Numbered from the stretch's first letter, positions 26,509 through 36,001 are shown. The stretch: DNA of 64,000 nucleotides from Paenibacillus sp. J45TS6 (GCF_018403285.1 NZ_BOSJ01000003.1:310001-374000); one strand, 5' to 3'. Translations and numbers: made by a program. The notes: generated from the letters alone by a model not told the origin.

Positions 26509-28712
26509 GCAGTGGGCCGTTCAGAAGACTGGCACCGTTCATTCAAGAATTTATTTACAAAAAGAAATGGGATACACTGCGTGAAGCGCAAGTAGAAGCC
26601 TGCCGTGTCCTTTTTGATACAGATCATCATCTGCTTATCGCATCCGGAACAGCTTCGGGGAAGACGGAAGCTGCTTTTTTTCCTGCGTTAACGGAGTTAT
26701 ATCATGATCCATCCGAATCGGTGGGAATTCTATATATTGGTCCGCTTAAAGCGCTCATTAACGATCAGTTTGAACGGGTTAGTGATCTTCTCAAAGAAGG
26801 ACAAGTTCCTGTATGGCACTGGCATGGAGATGTCAGTCAAACAGAGAAAACAAAACTGATGCAAAAACCATCGGGTGTACTCCAGATTACGCCTGAATCC
26901 TTAGAGGGACTCCTGATGAATCGTCCAAATGCCATTCCTGCACTGTTCCATGATCTCAGATACATTATTATTGATGAAGTTCATGCATTTATGGGCGCAG
27001 ATCGAGGGATGCAGGTGATATCACAGTTAACTCGTATTCAGCGAATGGCAGGCTGTAGTCCCAGAAGAATCGGTTTATCTGCGACACTGAGTGATTATGA
27101 TGCAGCAGCAGGATGGATTGGAGCGGGTACGCCTCAAGCGGTTGAGGTTGTATCCCCACAAGGAAGACGTAAACTGAGAATCTCGATCGATCATTTTTCG
27201 TTCCCGGATGCGAGAGACGAGAAGCAGGCGGAGCAACTGGAACTGGCTAAAAAAGCCTACTACGATTATCTATACGACGTAACGCATCTGAAAAAGGCAC
27301 TTGTATTTACGAACAGCCGGTCCGATGCAGAATTAACTACACTTGAGCTGAGGCGAATTGCTGCGAAAAGAGAACAGCGAGATGTGTTCCACGTTCACCA
27401 TGGAAGCATCTCGGCCATGCTGCGAGAAGAGACAGAAACAGCGCTTCGTACCGGGCAAGGACCGGCAGTAGCTGCGGCTACGTTAACGCTCGAACTCGGA
27501 ATTGATCTCGGGGAGCTGGAGCGCGTGATTCAATTAGGAGCGCCTTATAGCTGTTCAAGCTTTGTCCAGCGTCTTGGAAGGTCTGGTCGCCGGGGAGATC
27601 AGGCATCTGAGATGTTGTTTCTGTGTCCGGAAGAAGAGGACGAACAAGCTGAACTTCCGGCCCGGATGCCGTGGACTTTGCTTCGTGCGATCGCAGTAAC
27701 GGAGCTATACGTAAGGCATAAATGGGTCGAACCAGTCTACATCCGAAAAAAACCAATTGGCGTACTCTATCACCAAACGATGAGTACACTGAAAAGCATG
27801 GGAGAGGCGGAACCGGCGGAACTGGCTAGAGCGGTGCTTACGCTCCCTTCGTTTCGGCAGATTGAACCTGCTGAATATAAAACGTTCCTGCAGTATCTCC
27901 TTGATATCGATCATATTCAGCGGACAGAGGAAGGAACGCTCATCATCGGTCTAGGCGGAGAAAAAATTGTGAATAACTACCGATTCTATGCTGTGTTTAA
28001 AGATGATGAAGAACATACGGTATATAACGGTTCGGAGGAGATTGGCTCGATCACAACCGTTCCCCCACCAGGTTATTGTTTCTCACTTGCAGGGAAGCTA
28101 TGGAAAGTAGAAGAAGTAGATACGAAGCACAAAGCCTTATATGTAAAGTCGGCGAAAGGCAAAGTGGATACGCTCTGGCTCGGTGCCGGCGGAGATATTC
28201 ATACACTTGTGATACAGAAAATGCGCGAGGTACTGGATAGCGATGATCTCTATCCTTACCTTACGCCAAGCGCAGCCAATCGACTCGAGCGTGCGAGAAG
28301 ACTTGCAAGAGAAAGCGGACTTCTGAAAAGTATCGTCATTCCGGCAGGAGGAGACTCGTTCTTTATTTTACCGTGGGCGGGCAGTAAACAGTTTTGCACC
28401 CTAGAACGAATGCTGAAGCATAACCTGGCAGGACGGCTTGAACTTCGTTCCCTCGTTCCAATGGAACCTTATTATATGGTGGTTGCCGGTAATACAGATG
28501 ATTCAGCGATCTGGAATGCGATTCTTTCCGAACTTGAGAACAATAAGGACGCAAGTGCACTCCTTGATGAAGATGAAGCCCCTTATCTGAGTAAATATGA
28601 TGAGTTTGTTTCTCCGCAGCTTGTACGTACCGCATTTCAGGTGGATGGTCTTGATTTAGAAGGACTCGCTAAAGTATTGATTGATAGACATTCAACTACT
28701 TCGGTTATCTGA
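26505..28712 (+). CDS. sngC: Lhr/BrxHI-like DEAD/DEAH helicase, SngC-like (Shango)
   Basis: 735 residues, superfamily 2. Q-motif region TLREAQVEAC, Walker A SGTASGKTEAA (Lys53), motif II DEVH (157-160), motif III SAT (about 192), and motif VI QRLGRSGRRGD (about 355). The accessory region after the helicase core resembles that of Lhr-type and BREX BrxHI helicases rather than RecQ or UvrB. A long C-terminal section (about 420-735) has no nuclease motif that I can see. It is the third gene of the cassette and ends at a strong terminator, so the cassette is transcriptionally self-contained. Confidence 0.8.
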   Translation: MSSGPFRRLAPFIQEFIYKKKWDTLREAQVEACRVLFDTDHHLLIASGTASGKTEAAFFPALTELYHDPSESVGILYIGPLKALINDQFERVSDLLKEGQVPVWHWHGDVSQTEKTKLMQKPSGVLQITPESLEGLLMNRPNAIPALFHDLRYIIIDEVHAFMGADRGMQVISQLTRIQRMAGCSPRRIGLSATLSDYDAAAGWIGAGTPQAVEVVSPQGRRKLRISIDHFSFPDARDEKQAEQLELAKKAYYDYLYDVTHLKKALVFTNSRSDAELTTLELRRIAAKREQRDVFHVHHGSISAMLREETETALRTGQGPAVAAATLTLELGIDLGELERVIQLGAPYSCSSFVQRLGRSGRRGDQASEMLFLCPEEEDEQAELPARMPWTLLRAIAVTELYVRHKWVEPVYIRKKPIGVLYHQTMSTLKSMGEAEPAELARAVLTLPSFRQIEPAEYKTFLQYLLDIDHIQRTEEGTLIIGLGGEKIVNNYRFYAVFKDDEEHTVYNGSEEIGSITTVPPPGYCFSLAGKLWKVEEVDTKHKALYVKSAKGKVDTLWLGAGGDIHTLVIQKMREVLDSDDLYPYLTPSAANRLERARRLARESGLLKSIVIPAGGDSFFILPWAGSKQFCTLERMLKHNLAGRLELRSLVPMEPYYMVVAGNTDDSAIWNAILSELENNKDASALLDEDEAPYLSKYDEFVSPQLVRTAFQVDGLDLEGLAKVLIDRHSTTSVI

Positions 28713-28751
28713 ATATGTTTTTTAAACTCTCGTTCTTAAGTGGACAAGTCA

Positions 28752-28796
28752 GACTGCAGGCAAACTAGCTATACTAGTTTGTCTGCAGTCTTTTTT
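28752..28796 (+). terminator. Strong terminator closing the Shango-like cassette
   Basis: A 17-bp stem (28752-28768 with 28774-28790, one G-U pair) and a run of T residues. The inner core CAAACTAG/CTAGTTTG recurs at 9448-9469. Confidence 0.93.
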
Positions 28797-28895
28797 ATTG
28801 TCTCAAATTGGGAGAGTATTAGATAGGTTGCCCGGGACAAGCTAATTTCAAAAACGTAGTAAGTCTCTAGAAAAATAAAAAAAGTAAAATTATGG

Positions 28896-28924
28896 TTGAC
28901 ACATTTACCCTTCATGCATATAAT
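28896..28924 (+). promoter_or_regulatory. Sigma-A promoter of nrtR
   Basis: TTGACA (28896-28901), 17 bp, TATAAT (28919-28924): a perfect consensus promoter, with the putative NrtR operator immediately after the -10. Confidence 0.88.
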
Positions 28925-28928
28925 ACAA

Positions 28929-28950
28929 TTAACAAAATGATAATTGTTAT
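28929..28950. promoter_or_regulatory. Putative NrtR operator 1
   Basis: TTAAC-N12-GTTAT, with AACAAA at the left inner edge. The same pattern recurs upstream of pncA (29841-29862). It overlaps the transcription start region of nrtR, fitting autorepression. Inferred from two copies only. Confidence 0.6.
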
Positions 28951-28967
28951 CTGAGGAGAGTAATGCG

Positions 28968-29744
28968 ATGTCTAATAAAGCAGCCCTAGAACAATATGAT
29001 ATTAAAAAATACAGAACACCTGATGGATATACTTCGGACATTGCTGTCTTTACCATTGTTCCTGTTAAGAATCAAGAATTCAGACCCCCTGTTATGGATC
29101 TCAAAATCATGCTGATCCAAAGAAGTATGCTTGATGGGGAAGGAAGGCCCAATATTGAGGCTGGGAAATGGGCGCTCCCCGGTGGCTTTGTAGATGCAAA
29201 GGAAACCGCTTTTCAAAGTGCAGAGCGTGAGCTGTACGAAGAAACCGGTATTCAAAATATTCATTTGGAACACTTTGGAGTATATGATAAACCAGGTCGC
29301 GATCCCAGAGGTTGGATTATAACCAATGCACATTTTGCGATTGTACCTGAGCATAAACTCTCAGCAAGAGAAGCGAATGACGATGCATCTGATGTTCAGC
29401 TTTTCTCGGTAAGTGAGGTGCTTGAACTAGATCTTGCCTTCGACCATGCTAAGATCATTACTGATGCCATACAAGTGATTAGGCAGAAGCTGCTTGAGAC
29501 GACAGCTGCAAAGCAGTTCCTACCGGAAGAGTTTACTTATTCTGAACTTCAGGCTGTTCTCCTCACGGTAACGAACGATTCGGCGATCGCCCTAGAAGCA
29601 GCCTTTGCTAGAAAAATCAAAAACCTGCCTTTTATTGAGGAAGTAATAGGGCAGAAGACAACAAGAACATCGAAAAGGCCGACCCAATTATATCGGTTTG
29701 TAGACGTACAGCTTCATAAGTCGATCTATCATGCTAAGCTATAA
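28968..29744 (+). CDS. nrtR: NrtR-type Nudix regulator of NAD metabolism
   Basis: 258 residues from ATG 28968, preceded by GAGGAG; a TTG at 28944 is in frame but would lie inside the operator. An N-terminal Nudix domain (about 15-160) carries an intact Nudix box, GGFVDAKETAFQSAERELYE followed by ETG, so hydrolase activity may remain. A C-terminal winged helix (about 165-250) carries DLPFIEE/RPTQLYRF-type features seen in NrtR. NrtR proteins repress NAD genes and release DNA on binding ADP-ribose. The NAD operon follows directly and shares the operator pattern, which strongly supports this role. Confidence 0.85.
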   Translation: MSNKAALEQYDIKKYRTPDGYTSDIAVFTIVPVKNQEFRPPVMDLKIMLIQRSMLDGEGRPNIEAGKWALPGGFVDAKETAFQSAERELYEETGIQNIHLEHFGVYDKPGRDPRGWIITNAHFAIVPEHKLSAREANDDASDVQLFSVSEVLELDLAFDHAKIITDAIQVIRQKLLETTAAKQFLPEEFTYSELQAVLLTVTNDSAIALEAAFARKIKNLPFIEEVIGQKTTRTSKRPTQLYRFVDVQLHKSIYHAKL

Positions 29745-29761
29745 TTTAATTGTCTCTAAAG

Positions 29762-29788
29762 GCACTTCGCAAACTACCTGTGAAGTGC
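29762..29788 (+). terminator. Weak hairpin between nrtR and pncA
   Basis: GCACTTCnCA pairs with TGnGAAGTGC, but the T run is poor (TTCCT), so termination may be partial. pncA also appears to have its own promoter region. Confidence 0.4.
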
Positions 29789-29840
29789 TTCCTAAAACGT
29801 GTATGTAAAAGATCATATTCGCCGTTTGCCGCCACAACAA

Positions 29841-29862
29841 TTAACAAATATATAATAGTTAA
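29841..29862. promoter_or_regulatory. Putative NrtR operator 2 (pncA operon)
   Basis: TTAAC-N12-GTTAA, a perfect inverted repeat preceded by ACAA as in operator 1. A TATAAT box lies inside it (29851-29856) and another just after (29865-29870), so bound repressor would cover the promoter. Confidence 0.6.
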
Positions 29863-29887
29863 AATATAATTAGAGGAGCTGTTATCA

Positions 29888-30463
29888 ATGAATAAGAAAA
29901 AAGCCCTGATCAATATCGATTATACAAACGATTTTGTTGCAGATGATGGAGCACTGACCTGTGGAGAACCTGGTCAAATCATTGAAAAAAGGATTAACGC
30001 AATAACGAATGAGTTTATTCATAATCATGAGGATGTCTTTTTTACAATCGATCTTCATCAAAAAGAAGATGCCTATCATCCTGAAACGAAACTTTTCCCT
30101 CCGCACAACATGGAAGGTACAATTGGGCGCAAACTATTCGGAGGATTGGGGAAAATATATGAAGATCATAAAGATAATAATCATGTGTTTTGGATAGATA
30201 AGACGAGATACAGCGCATTTCAAGGAACCAATCTTGAGCTAAGGCTTCGGGAACGAGGGATAGAAGAACTGCATCTTGTCGGGGTTTGCACCGATATTTG
30301 TGTTCTTCATACCGCTGTAGATGCTTATAACAAAGGTTTTCATCTTGTTATTCATGAAGATGCCGTCGCAAGCTTCGATCAAGCCGGTCATCACTTAGCA
30401 CTGAAACATTTTGCTGGGACACTGGGCTCAGCGATCTATAGAAATGGAGGAATAGTGAAATGA
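29888..30463 (+). CDS. pncA: Nicotinamidase (isochorismatase family)
   Basis: 191 residues. Nicotinamidase converts nicotinamide to nicotinate. The catalytic triad can be assigned as Asp11 (INIDYTNDF), Lys105 (IDKTRYSAF) and Cys138 (CTDICVLHTA), and the metal site as Asp55, His57 and His64 (DLHQKEDAYH). The length is normal. GAGGAG precedes the ATG. Its stop overlaps the pncB start (ATGA), so the two are translationally coupled, and they form the salvage entry of the NAD operon. Confidence 0.92.
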   Translation: MNKKKALINIDYTNDFVADDGALTCGEPGQIIEKRINAITNEFIHNHEDVFFTIDLHQKEDAYHPETKLFPPHNMEGTIGRKLFGGLGKIYEDHKDNNHVFWIDKTRYSAFQGTNLELRLRERGIEELHLVGVCTDICVLHTAVDAYNKGFHLVIHEDAVASFDQAGHHLALKHFAGTLGSAIYRNGGIVK

Positions 30464-31944
30464 AAAAAATGAAACTTCCGCAGTATAATCATCTGGATGA
30501 TAGTTTAGCACTTCATACGGATCGGTATCAGATTAATATGGCCGAGGTTTATTGGAAAGAGGGTATGCATAAGCGTAAAGCTGTATTTGAAGTATACTTC
30601 CGCAAGCTTCCTTTTCAGAATGGATATGCTGTTTTTGCTGGATTGGAACGCGTAGTTCGATATCTATACGACTTTTGTTTTACGGAGAGTGACTTAGCAT
30701 ATCTAAGAGAAGAGGGATACGACGAGGCTTATCTTGAATATCTGCGCAGCTTAAGGTTTACCGGTACCGTGAAATCAATGCAAGAAGGAGAACTAATCTT
30801 TGCGAATGAACCGTTGATGCGTATTGAAGCACCGCTCGCTGAAGCACAGCTTGTAGAGACGGCTATTCTGAACATGGTCAATTTTCAAACCTTAATTGCT
30901 ACGAAAGCTTCTCGCATTAAACAGGTTGCAGGTAATGACTCTTGCATTGAATTCGGAACGAGAAGGGCTCAAGAGATGGACGCTTCGATATGGGGGACGA
31001 GAGCAGCTTATCTTGCCGGGTTTGAGGCTACCTCTAATGTCAGAGCAGGAAAAATGTTTGGTATCCCTGTTGCAGGAACGCATGCTCATTCCATGGTGCA
31101 GGCCTACCGTGACGAGTATATTGCATTTCGGAAATATGCGGAAGTTCATACAGATTGCGTGTTTTTAGTTGATACTTATGACACGCTAAAGTCTGGCGTA
31201 CCCACAGCTATTCAAGTGGCGAATGAACTGGGTGATCGGATTCATTTTAAAGGTATTCGCTTGGACAGCGGTGATCTCGCTTATCTATCTAAGGAAGCCC
31301 GCCGCATGCTCGATGAAGCTGGTTACACTAATGCCAAAATTTATGCTTCTAATGATCTTGATGAGCATACGATAATGAACCTCAAATCTCAGGGGGCACG
31401 AATCGATGTATGGGGAGTCGGAACAAAGTTAATTACGGCCTATGATCAGCCTGCACTGGGTGCAGTTTATAAACTGATTGCTATTGAAGATGAAAAAGGT
31501 GAAATGGTGGATACGATCAAAATCAGTTCGAATCCTGAAAAAATTACAACGCCCGGGCTTAAAAAAGTGTTCCGGATCATCAATAAAATGAATGGAAAAT
31601 CAGAAGGAGATTATATTGCACTTGAAGAGGAAGAACCGGATAAGGAAGAAGTACTTCATATGTTCCACCCTGTTCATACTTTTATTGGGAAGTTCGTTAC
31701 CGGATTTGAAGCTAGAGAGCTTCATCAGACGATTTATGAAAATGGAGAATTGATATACGATCTTCCAACCCTTCAAGAAATTCGTGATTTTGCTCAGCGT
31801 AATCTCCATTTATTGTGGGACGAATACAAACGGACACTGAATCCGGCAGAATATCCTGTGAATTTAAGTAAGCAATGTTGGGATAACAAAATGAAACGGA
31901 TCGAGGAAATAAGAAAAAAGGTAGAAGCGTTTATGAAAAGGTAA
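30460..31944 (+). CDS. pncB: Nicotinate phosphoribosyltransferase
   Basis: 494 residues, the longer Gram-positive form. It joins nicotinate and PRPP (with ATP) to make nicotinate mononucleotide. HTDRYQINMAEVYW near the start, the FGTRRAQEMD loop, AGTHAHSMVQAY and FKGIRLDSGDLAYLS are family landmarks; the histidine in GTHAHS is the likely phosphorylated residue. It overlaps pncA by 4 bp and is followed by nadD after 16 bp with an AAAGGAGG site. Confidence 0.93.
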   Translation: MKKMKLPQYNHLDDSLALHTDRYQINMAEVYWKEGMHKRKAVFEVYFRKLPFQNGYAVFAGLERVVRYLYDFCFTESDLAYLREEGYDEAYLEYLRSLRFTGTVKSMQEGELIFANEPLMRIEAPLAEAQLVETAILNMVNFQTLIATKASRIKQVAGNDSCIEFGTRRAQEMDASIWGTRAAYLAGFEATSNVRAGKMFGIPVAGTHAHSMVQAYRDEYIAFRKYAEVHTDCVFLVDTYDTLKSGVPTAIQVANELGDRIHFKGIRLDSGDLAYLSKEARRMLDEAGYTNAKIYASNDLDEHTIMNLKSQGARIDVWGVGTKLITAYDQPALGAVYKLIAIEDEKGEMVDTIKISSNPEKITTPGLKKVFRIINKMNGKSEGDYIALEEEEPDKEEVLHMFHPVHTFIGKFVTGFEARELHQTIYENGELIYDLPTLQEIRDFAQRNLHLLWDEYKRTLNPAEYPVNLSKQCWDNKMKRIEEIRKKVEAFMKR

Positions 31945-31960
31945 AGGAGGAAAGATAGAT

Positions 31961-32574
31961 ATGGGGAGAGTTGGCATATACGGATCATCTTTTGATCCCA
32001 TTACAAATGTGCATCTCTGGACCGCCAGTACCGTAGCTCACCGTGCAAAGCTCGACAAAGTGATTTTCCTTCCTTGTTCAAGCAATCGTCCAGACAAAAA
32101 AATGAATGTCAGCGATGAACATCGGATGAACATGGTCAACATGGCGATTCAGAACAATCCGAAATTTGAAGCAGACCGGTATGAGATGGAGCAGCCCGGC
32201 TGGGAGATATCGACTTATCTCACACTTAAGCATTACAGAAAAAGATTTCCTGATGATGAGATCTATTTATAATGGGGGCGGATCTGCTTGTTGATATTGG
32301 AGAAGGAAAATGGAAACGAGCAGAAGAATTGATCCAAGAAAATAAATTTATTGTCATGGCTCGGGACGGAATTAACATGCTGTCAGCGATCAGTAAATCA
32401 CCTATCCTCAGAAATTCAGATGATGGCTATACTTTTCACTTAATTGACAAAGGATTGGCAATGGAGATCAGTTCTAGCTATATTCGGGATGAACTTAAAA
32501 TGGGAGGCGAACCCCGCTATTTAGTTCCTGATCCGTGTTATGACTATATAAAAACCAACCATTTATATGAATGA
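31961..32574 (+). pseudogene. nadD: Nicotinate-nucleotide adenylyltransferase, split by a frameshift
   Basis: Two overlapping frames together make one NadD. Frame 1 (31961-32272, 103 aa) has the nucleotidyltransferase start YGSSFDPITNVHLW and ends DDEIYL. Frame 2 (32272-32574, 100 aa) starts MGADLLVDIGEGKWKRAEEL and holds the C-terminal ISSSYIRDEL motif. Adding one T to the TTT at about 32267 would read IYFIMGADLL, the family consensus, so a single T seems to be missing. Either the enzyme is made in two pieces, the gene is broken, or the base is a sequence error. A TAATG overlap and a GGGG stretch could allow re-initiation. Were it dead, another nadD elsewhere would be needed. Confidence 0.8.
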
Positions 32575-32634
32575 ATTCATTTCATACTCATGAAAAGGTA
32601 TTATGAAATTAACTCGAATAGGGAGGATTTAAAA

Positions 32635-33456
32635 ATGGATAAGCAACAAGAAATTAAGGAGTCTTTGCACGTAAAACCTGTCATTGTTCCAAAGGATGAA
32701 ATCAGGGAGAGAGTTAATTTTCTAAAAGATTATTGTAAGAAGGCAGGAGCGAAAGGGTATGTACTCGGAATTAGCGGAGGGCAGGACTCTACGCTCGCCG
32801 GGCGACTTGCACAGCTGGCTGCTGAATCTCTGCGTCAAGAAGGATACGAAGCTAAGTTTACTGCAGTACGGCTTCCTTACGGTACACAAAAGGATGAAGC
32901 TGACGCTCAGGAAGCACTGAAATTTATTCAGCCTGATGATACCATCGTGTTTAATATCGAAGATCCTGTAAATGCCTTAGTAAGTGCATATAGCTCCTCC
33001 ACGGGTGAAGAATTAGGGGATTTCCACAAAGGAAATGTCAAAGCCAGAATGCGAATGATTGCTCAATACGCCATAGGAGGCGAAAGGCAAAGCCTTGTTA
33101 TCGGTACAGATCATGCAGCAGAAGCAGTCACTGGATTTTTCACTAAATTTGGTGATGGTGGTGCGGATATCGTTCCTCTTACAGGACTGACAAAGGGGCA
33201 AGGGAGAGAACTGCTCAAAGAATTGGGTGCTCCTGAGCGACTGTATTTAAAGACACCGACAGCTGACCTATTGGATAATAAACCACTGCAAGCGGATGAA
33301 ACGGAACTTGGTATAAAGTACGACACGCTGGATGACTTTCTTACAGGAAAACAGATCGACCCGGCAGCAACTGCTAAAATCGAGCAGCGTTATCACATGA
33401 CGAAGCATAAAAGAGAACTTCCAGTTACCCCTTTTGATCATTGGTGGAAGGAATAG
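32635..33456 (+). CDS. nadE: Ammonia-dependent NAD+ synthetase
   Basis: 273 residues from ATG 32635, preceded by GGGAGG; an in-frame ATG at 32590 lacks a site. It amidates deamido-NAD with ammonia in an ATP-dependent reaction. The PP-loop [13 protein letters not shown] (about residues 44-56) and the [20 protein letters not shown] segment are diagnostic. There is no glutaminase domain, as in the Bacillus-type enzyme. It is last in the nrtR-pncA-pncB-nadD-nadE operon and is followed by a terminator. Confidence 0.94.
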   Translation: MDKQQEIKESLHVKPVIVPKDEIRERVNFLKDYCKKAGAKGYVLGISGGQDSTLAGRLAQLAAESLRQEGYEAKFTAVRLPYGTQKDEADAQEALKFIQPDDTIVFNIEDPVNALVSAYSSSTGEELGDFHKGNVKARMRMIAQYAIGGERQSLVIGTDHAAEAVTGFFTKFGDGGADIVPLTGLTKGQGRELLKELGAPERLYLKTPTADLLDNKPLQADETELGIKYDTLDDFLTGKQIDPAATAKIEQRYHMTKHKRELPVTPFDHWWKE

Positions 33457-33470
33457 GTGCAGATTGAGAA

Positions 33471-33493
33471 AGTCGCTTATTAGCGGCTTTTTT
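33471..33493 (+). terminator. Terminator of the NAD operon
   Basis: AGTCGC-TTATTA-GCGGCT hairpin followed by T residues. Confidence 0.8.
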
Positions 33494-33592
33494 GCTATAG
33501 ATACTCATCTATTTTGAAATAAAGACTTAGAAAGCGAAGTTTAGGGAATATTTAGTACTACACTTTAAGTATGAGTAAAGGAGTAAATAACC

Positions 33593-35260
33593 TTGAATTT
33601 CCTTGAATTGATTACGGCAGCGATGCCGATTCTTTCGGTGTTGATTTTCCTTGTGATCTTGCGGATGCCCGCAACCGTCGCTATGCCGCTTAGCTTTGCA
33701 GTAACTGCTGTTCTGGCTTATTTTGTATGGGATATGCCGCTGATTAACCTTACAGCTTCGACACTTGAGGGTGTATTTGTTACTCTTACCGTGTTATTTA
33801 TCATCTTCGGAGCGATCCTGCTTCTGAATACGTTGACTCATGGGGGAGCACTTGCAGTGATCAGGGAAGGGTTTATGAATATCTCTGAAGATATGCGTGT
33901 ACAGGTTATTATCGTAGCCTGGTGTTTTGGAGGTTTTATCGAAGGAGCAGCCGGTTTTGGTACACCAGCAGCGATAGCAGCACCATTGCTGTTAGCCCTT
34001 GGATTTCCTCCTATTGCGGCGGTAGTGGTGGCATTAATTGCTGACAGTACGCCCGTAGCTTTTGGAGCCGTGGGTACAACCTTTAATGTGGGAATCAGAC
34101 AGGGTCTTGATGAAACATCACCCGTATTTATGAACTATTTGACAGAGCAAGGTATAGATATCAGCGGCTTCTTGCAAGCCATTGCAATGCGGTTAACCCA
34201 GATTGATATCTTCATCGGTACCTTTATTCCTCTAATTTTAGTTCTCATGATTACAAGGGTATTCGGTAAAAATAAGTCCTTTAAGGAAGGATTTCAAATG
34301 GCTCCATTTGCGATCTTTGCAGGACTAACCTATACCATACCAGCAGCACTCGTTGCTACTTTTGTAGGTTATGAATTCCCTTCTCTGCTCGGAGCATTAG
34401 TCAGCCTGATCATTGTTGTTCTTGCCGCTCAAAAAGGGTTTTTACTGCCTAAAGGAGAACCATGGTGTAAATTTGGTCCTTCGGAGTATGTCAAGAAAGA
34501 GATAAAAGCAGAAGAGGAACAGGAAGCATCGGGGCATACGTTAACACTGGCAAAAGCATGGGTTCCCTATATTCTTATTGCGGTATTGCTTGTTTTGACT
34601 CGTGTGATTAAACCATTACAACGGTGGTTACAGGGGATAAGCATCTCGTGGAACGATATCATGGGAACAGGAATTAGTCAGAATTGGCAAATTCTATATT
34701 CACCAGGATTTATCTTCTTGCTAGTTGTCGCAATTACCGTAGTTCTTCATGAGATTCCAAGGAACAAGATGAAGCTAGCTTTCTCTGAAGCGGCAGGATC
34801 TATGGTAGGAACTGCGATTGCACTGGTATTTTCTACGGCCATGGTACGCATCTTTTTGAACTCTGGAATAGAGGGAGCCACATTACAAAGTATGCCGACA
34901 GAACTAGCGCAGCTTGCATCTAATGTGTTCGGCGGAGCGTGGCCAATAGCTGCCCCATTCATAGGAACACTGGGCGCTTTTGTGTCAGGCAGTGCAACAT
35001 TCAGCAATATGATGTTTAGTTCATTGCAATTTGATGTAGCTACCGTGAATGGGTTTGCCCCAGATCTGATCATTGCACTGCAGGCGATCGGAGCTGCTGC
35101 GGGAAATATGATCTGCGTTAGTAATGTCGTCGCTGTATCTGCTGTCGTTGGGGTACTCGGTAAAGAAGGACAGATCATCAGACTAGCGTTAATACCAAAC
35201 TTGTTTTACGTTATCTTGTCGGGGATTATCGCCATGTTGATCGCTATGGTATTTATTTAA
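33593..35260 (+). CDS. lctP: L-lactate permease
   Basis: 555 residues from TTG at 33593, with AAAGGAG ten bases upstream. About 12-14 membrane segments. The family blocks [18 protein letters not shown] (about 115-132) and [15 protein letters not shown] (about 468-482) are clear. It is a proton-coupled lactate/glycolate transporter of the LctP/LldP family. No lactate dehydrogenase or lut operon adjoins; the gene is monocistronic with its own terminator. Confidence 0.92.
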   Translation: MNFLELITAAMPILSVLIFLVILRMPATVAMPLSFAVTAVLAYFVWDMPLINLTASTLEGVFVTLTVLFIIFGAILLLNTLTHGGALAVIREGFMNISEDMRVQVIIVAWCFGGFIEGAAGFGTPAAIAAPLLLALGFPPIAAVVVALIADSTPVAFGAVGTTFNVGIRQGLDETSPVFMNYLTEQGIDISGFLQAIAMRLTQIDIFIGTFIPLILVLMITRVFGKNKSFKEGFQMAPFAIFAGLTYTIPAALVATFVGYEFPSLLGALVSLIIVVLAAQKGFLLPKGEPWCKFGPSEYVKKEIKAEEEQEASGHTLTLAKAWVPYILIAVLLVLTRVIKPLQRWLQGISISWNDIMGTGISQNWQILYSPGFIFLLVVAITVVLHEIPRNKMKLAFSEAAGSMVGTAIALVFSTAMVRIFLNSGIEGATLQSMPTELAQLASNVFGGAWPIAAPFIGTLGAFVSGSATFSNMMFSSLQFDVATVNGFAPDLIIALQAIGAAAGNMICVSNVVAVSAVVGVLGKEGQIIRLALIPNLFYVILSGIIAMLIAMVFI

Positions 35261-35293
35261 ACGAAGAAGCGGACTACGTATTAAAAAAGATTG

Positions 35294-35333
35294 GAAAGAA
35301 GCGGCTGAACATGATCAGTCGCTTCTTTCTGTT
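35294..35333 (+). terminator. Terminator of lctP
   Basis: GAAAGAAGCGnCTGA pairs with TCAGnCGCTTCTTTC, then a T-rich tail. Confidence 0.8.
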
Positions 35334-35489
35334 TATGATGAGTATATAGAGTGGTTCGTCTCGAAACACTACTCATTCTTTTGTCAAAGCAGCGCAGAAC
35401 AAAGAACCAATTTTCTCAAAGTAAAGTCCAATCTCTTATTCAAACATATAATATAATATCTTATTTGTTAGAGAAGGGAGGAGAGTAGA

Positions 35490-35996
35490 ATGGCCCAAGG
35501 CATAGAAAGTATTGGTTTATGGATTGCGGCCTTGGGAACTACGCTGATCGCCTCCGTCTCAAATCAAGGGGAAACCTCCAGATTATATGTAATTGGTACA
35601 TGTTCTGCTGCGATAGGAGCTATATTATCGGCTTTGGCGGCAACGAGGACAGTGAAGATTAGGAAGGTAGTCAGAGAAAAACTTGAAAAACGGGGAACGT
35701 TTCTAAGGGCCATTGGATTCGCATTAGTAGCCGAAGCAAAAGGCATGCCGAGCAGTGTCCGGATTGCAGGGGCCTTTAGATCCATCGGTAATGCAGTGGC
35801 GTTGTTAGGTCTTGAGCTGCCTGAATCTAATAAAAAGAGAGAGAGGCTGATAGAAGAAGGCAATGTATTGGCTGTACTAGGGGGGACCTATGAGATAGTG
35901 GAGGCTGAAAGACCAACATCTAGAGTGGAACGGATTCGCTACTATGGGAATATTTTAGAGACAGTCGGAGATGCCCTCAGTCTAAATATAGAATGA
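35490..35996 (+). CDS. Small repetitive Ala/Gly-rich protein, possibly DUF6944-like
   Basis: 168 residues. The sequence is built from degenerate repeats of the type IGLWIAALGTTL / RAIGFALVAEAK / RSIGNAVALLGLEL / NVLAVLGGTYEI / NILETVGDAL, spaced about 30-35 residues, suggesting stacked amphipathic hairpins. One hydrophobic stretch near residues 30-50 could insert in a membrane. I recall a Bacillota family of repetitive proteins (DUF6944) with this look, but the match is tentative. GGGAGGAG precedes the ATG. Function unknown. Confidence 0.6.
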   Translation: MAQGIESIGLWIAALGTTLIASVSNQGETSRLYVIGTCSAAIGAILSALAATRTVKIRKVVREKLEKRGTFLRAIGFALVAEAKGMPSSVRIAGAFRSIGNAVALLGLELPESNKKRERLIEEGNVLAVLGGTYEIVEAERPTSRVERIRYYGNILETVGDALSLNIE

Positions 35997-36001
35997 AAAT
36001 A

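Noticed and set aside
23048-28712. A BREX locus
   Set aside because: BrxD- and BrxHI-like proteins are present but PglX, PglZ, BrxA/B/C and PglW are not; the TerB protein fits Shango better.
28944-28968. TTG at 28944 as the nrtR start
   Set aside because: It falls in the operator and too near the promoter; ATG 28968 has GAGGAG at the right distance.
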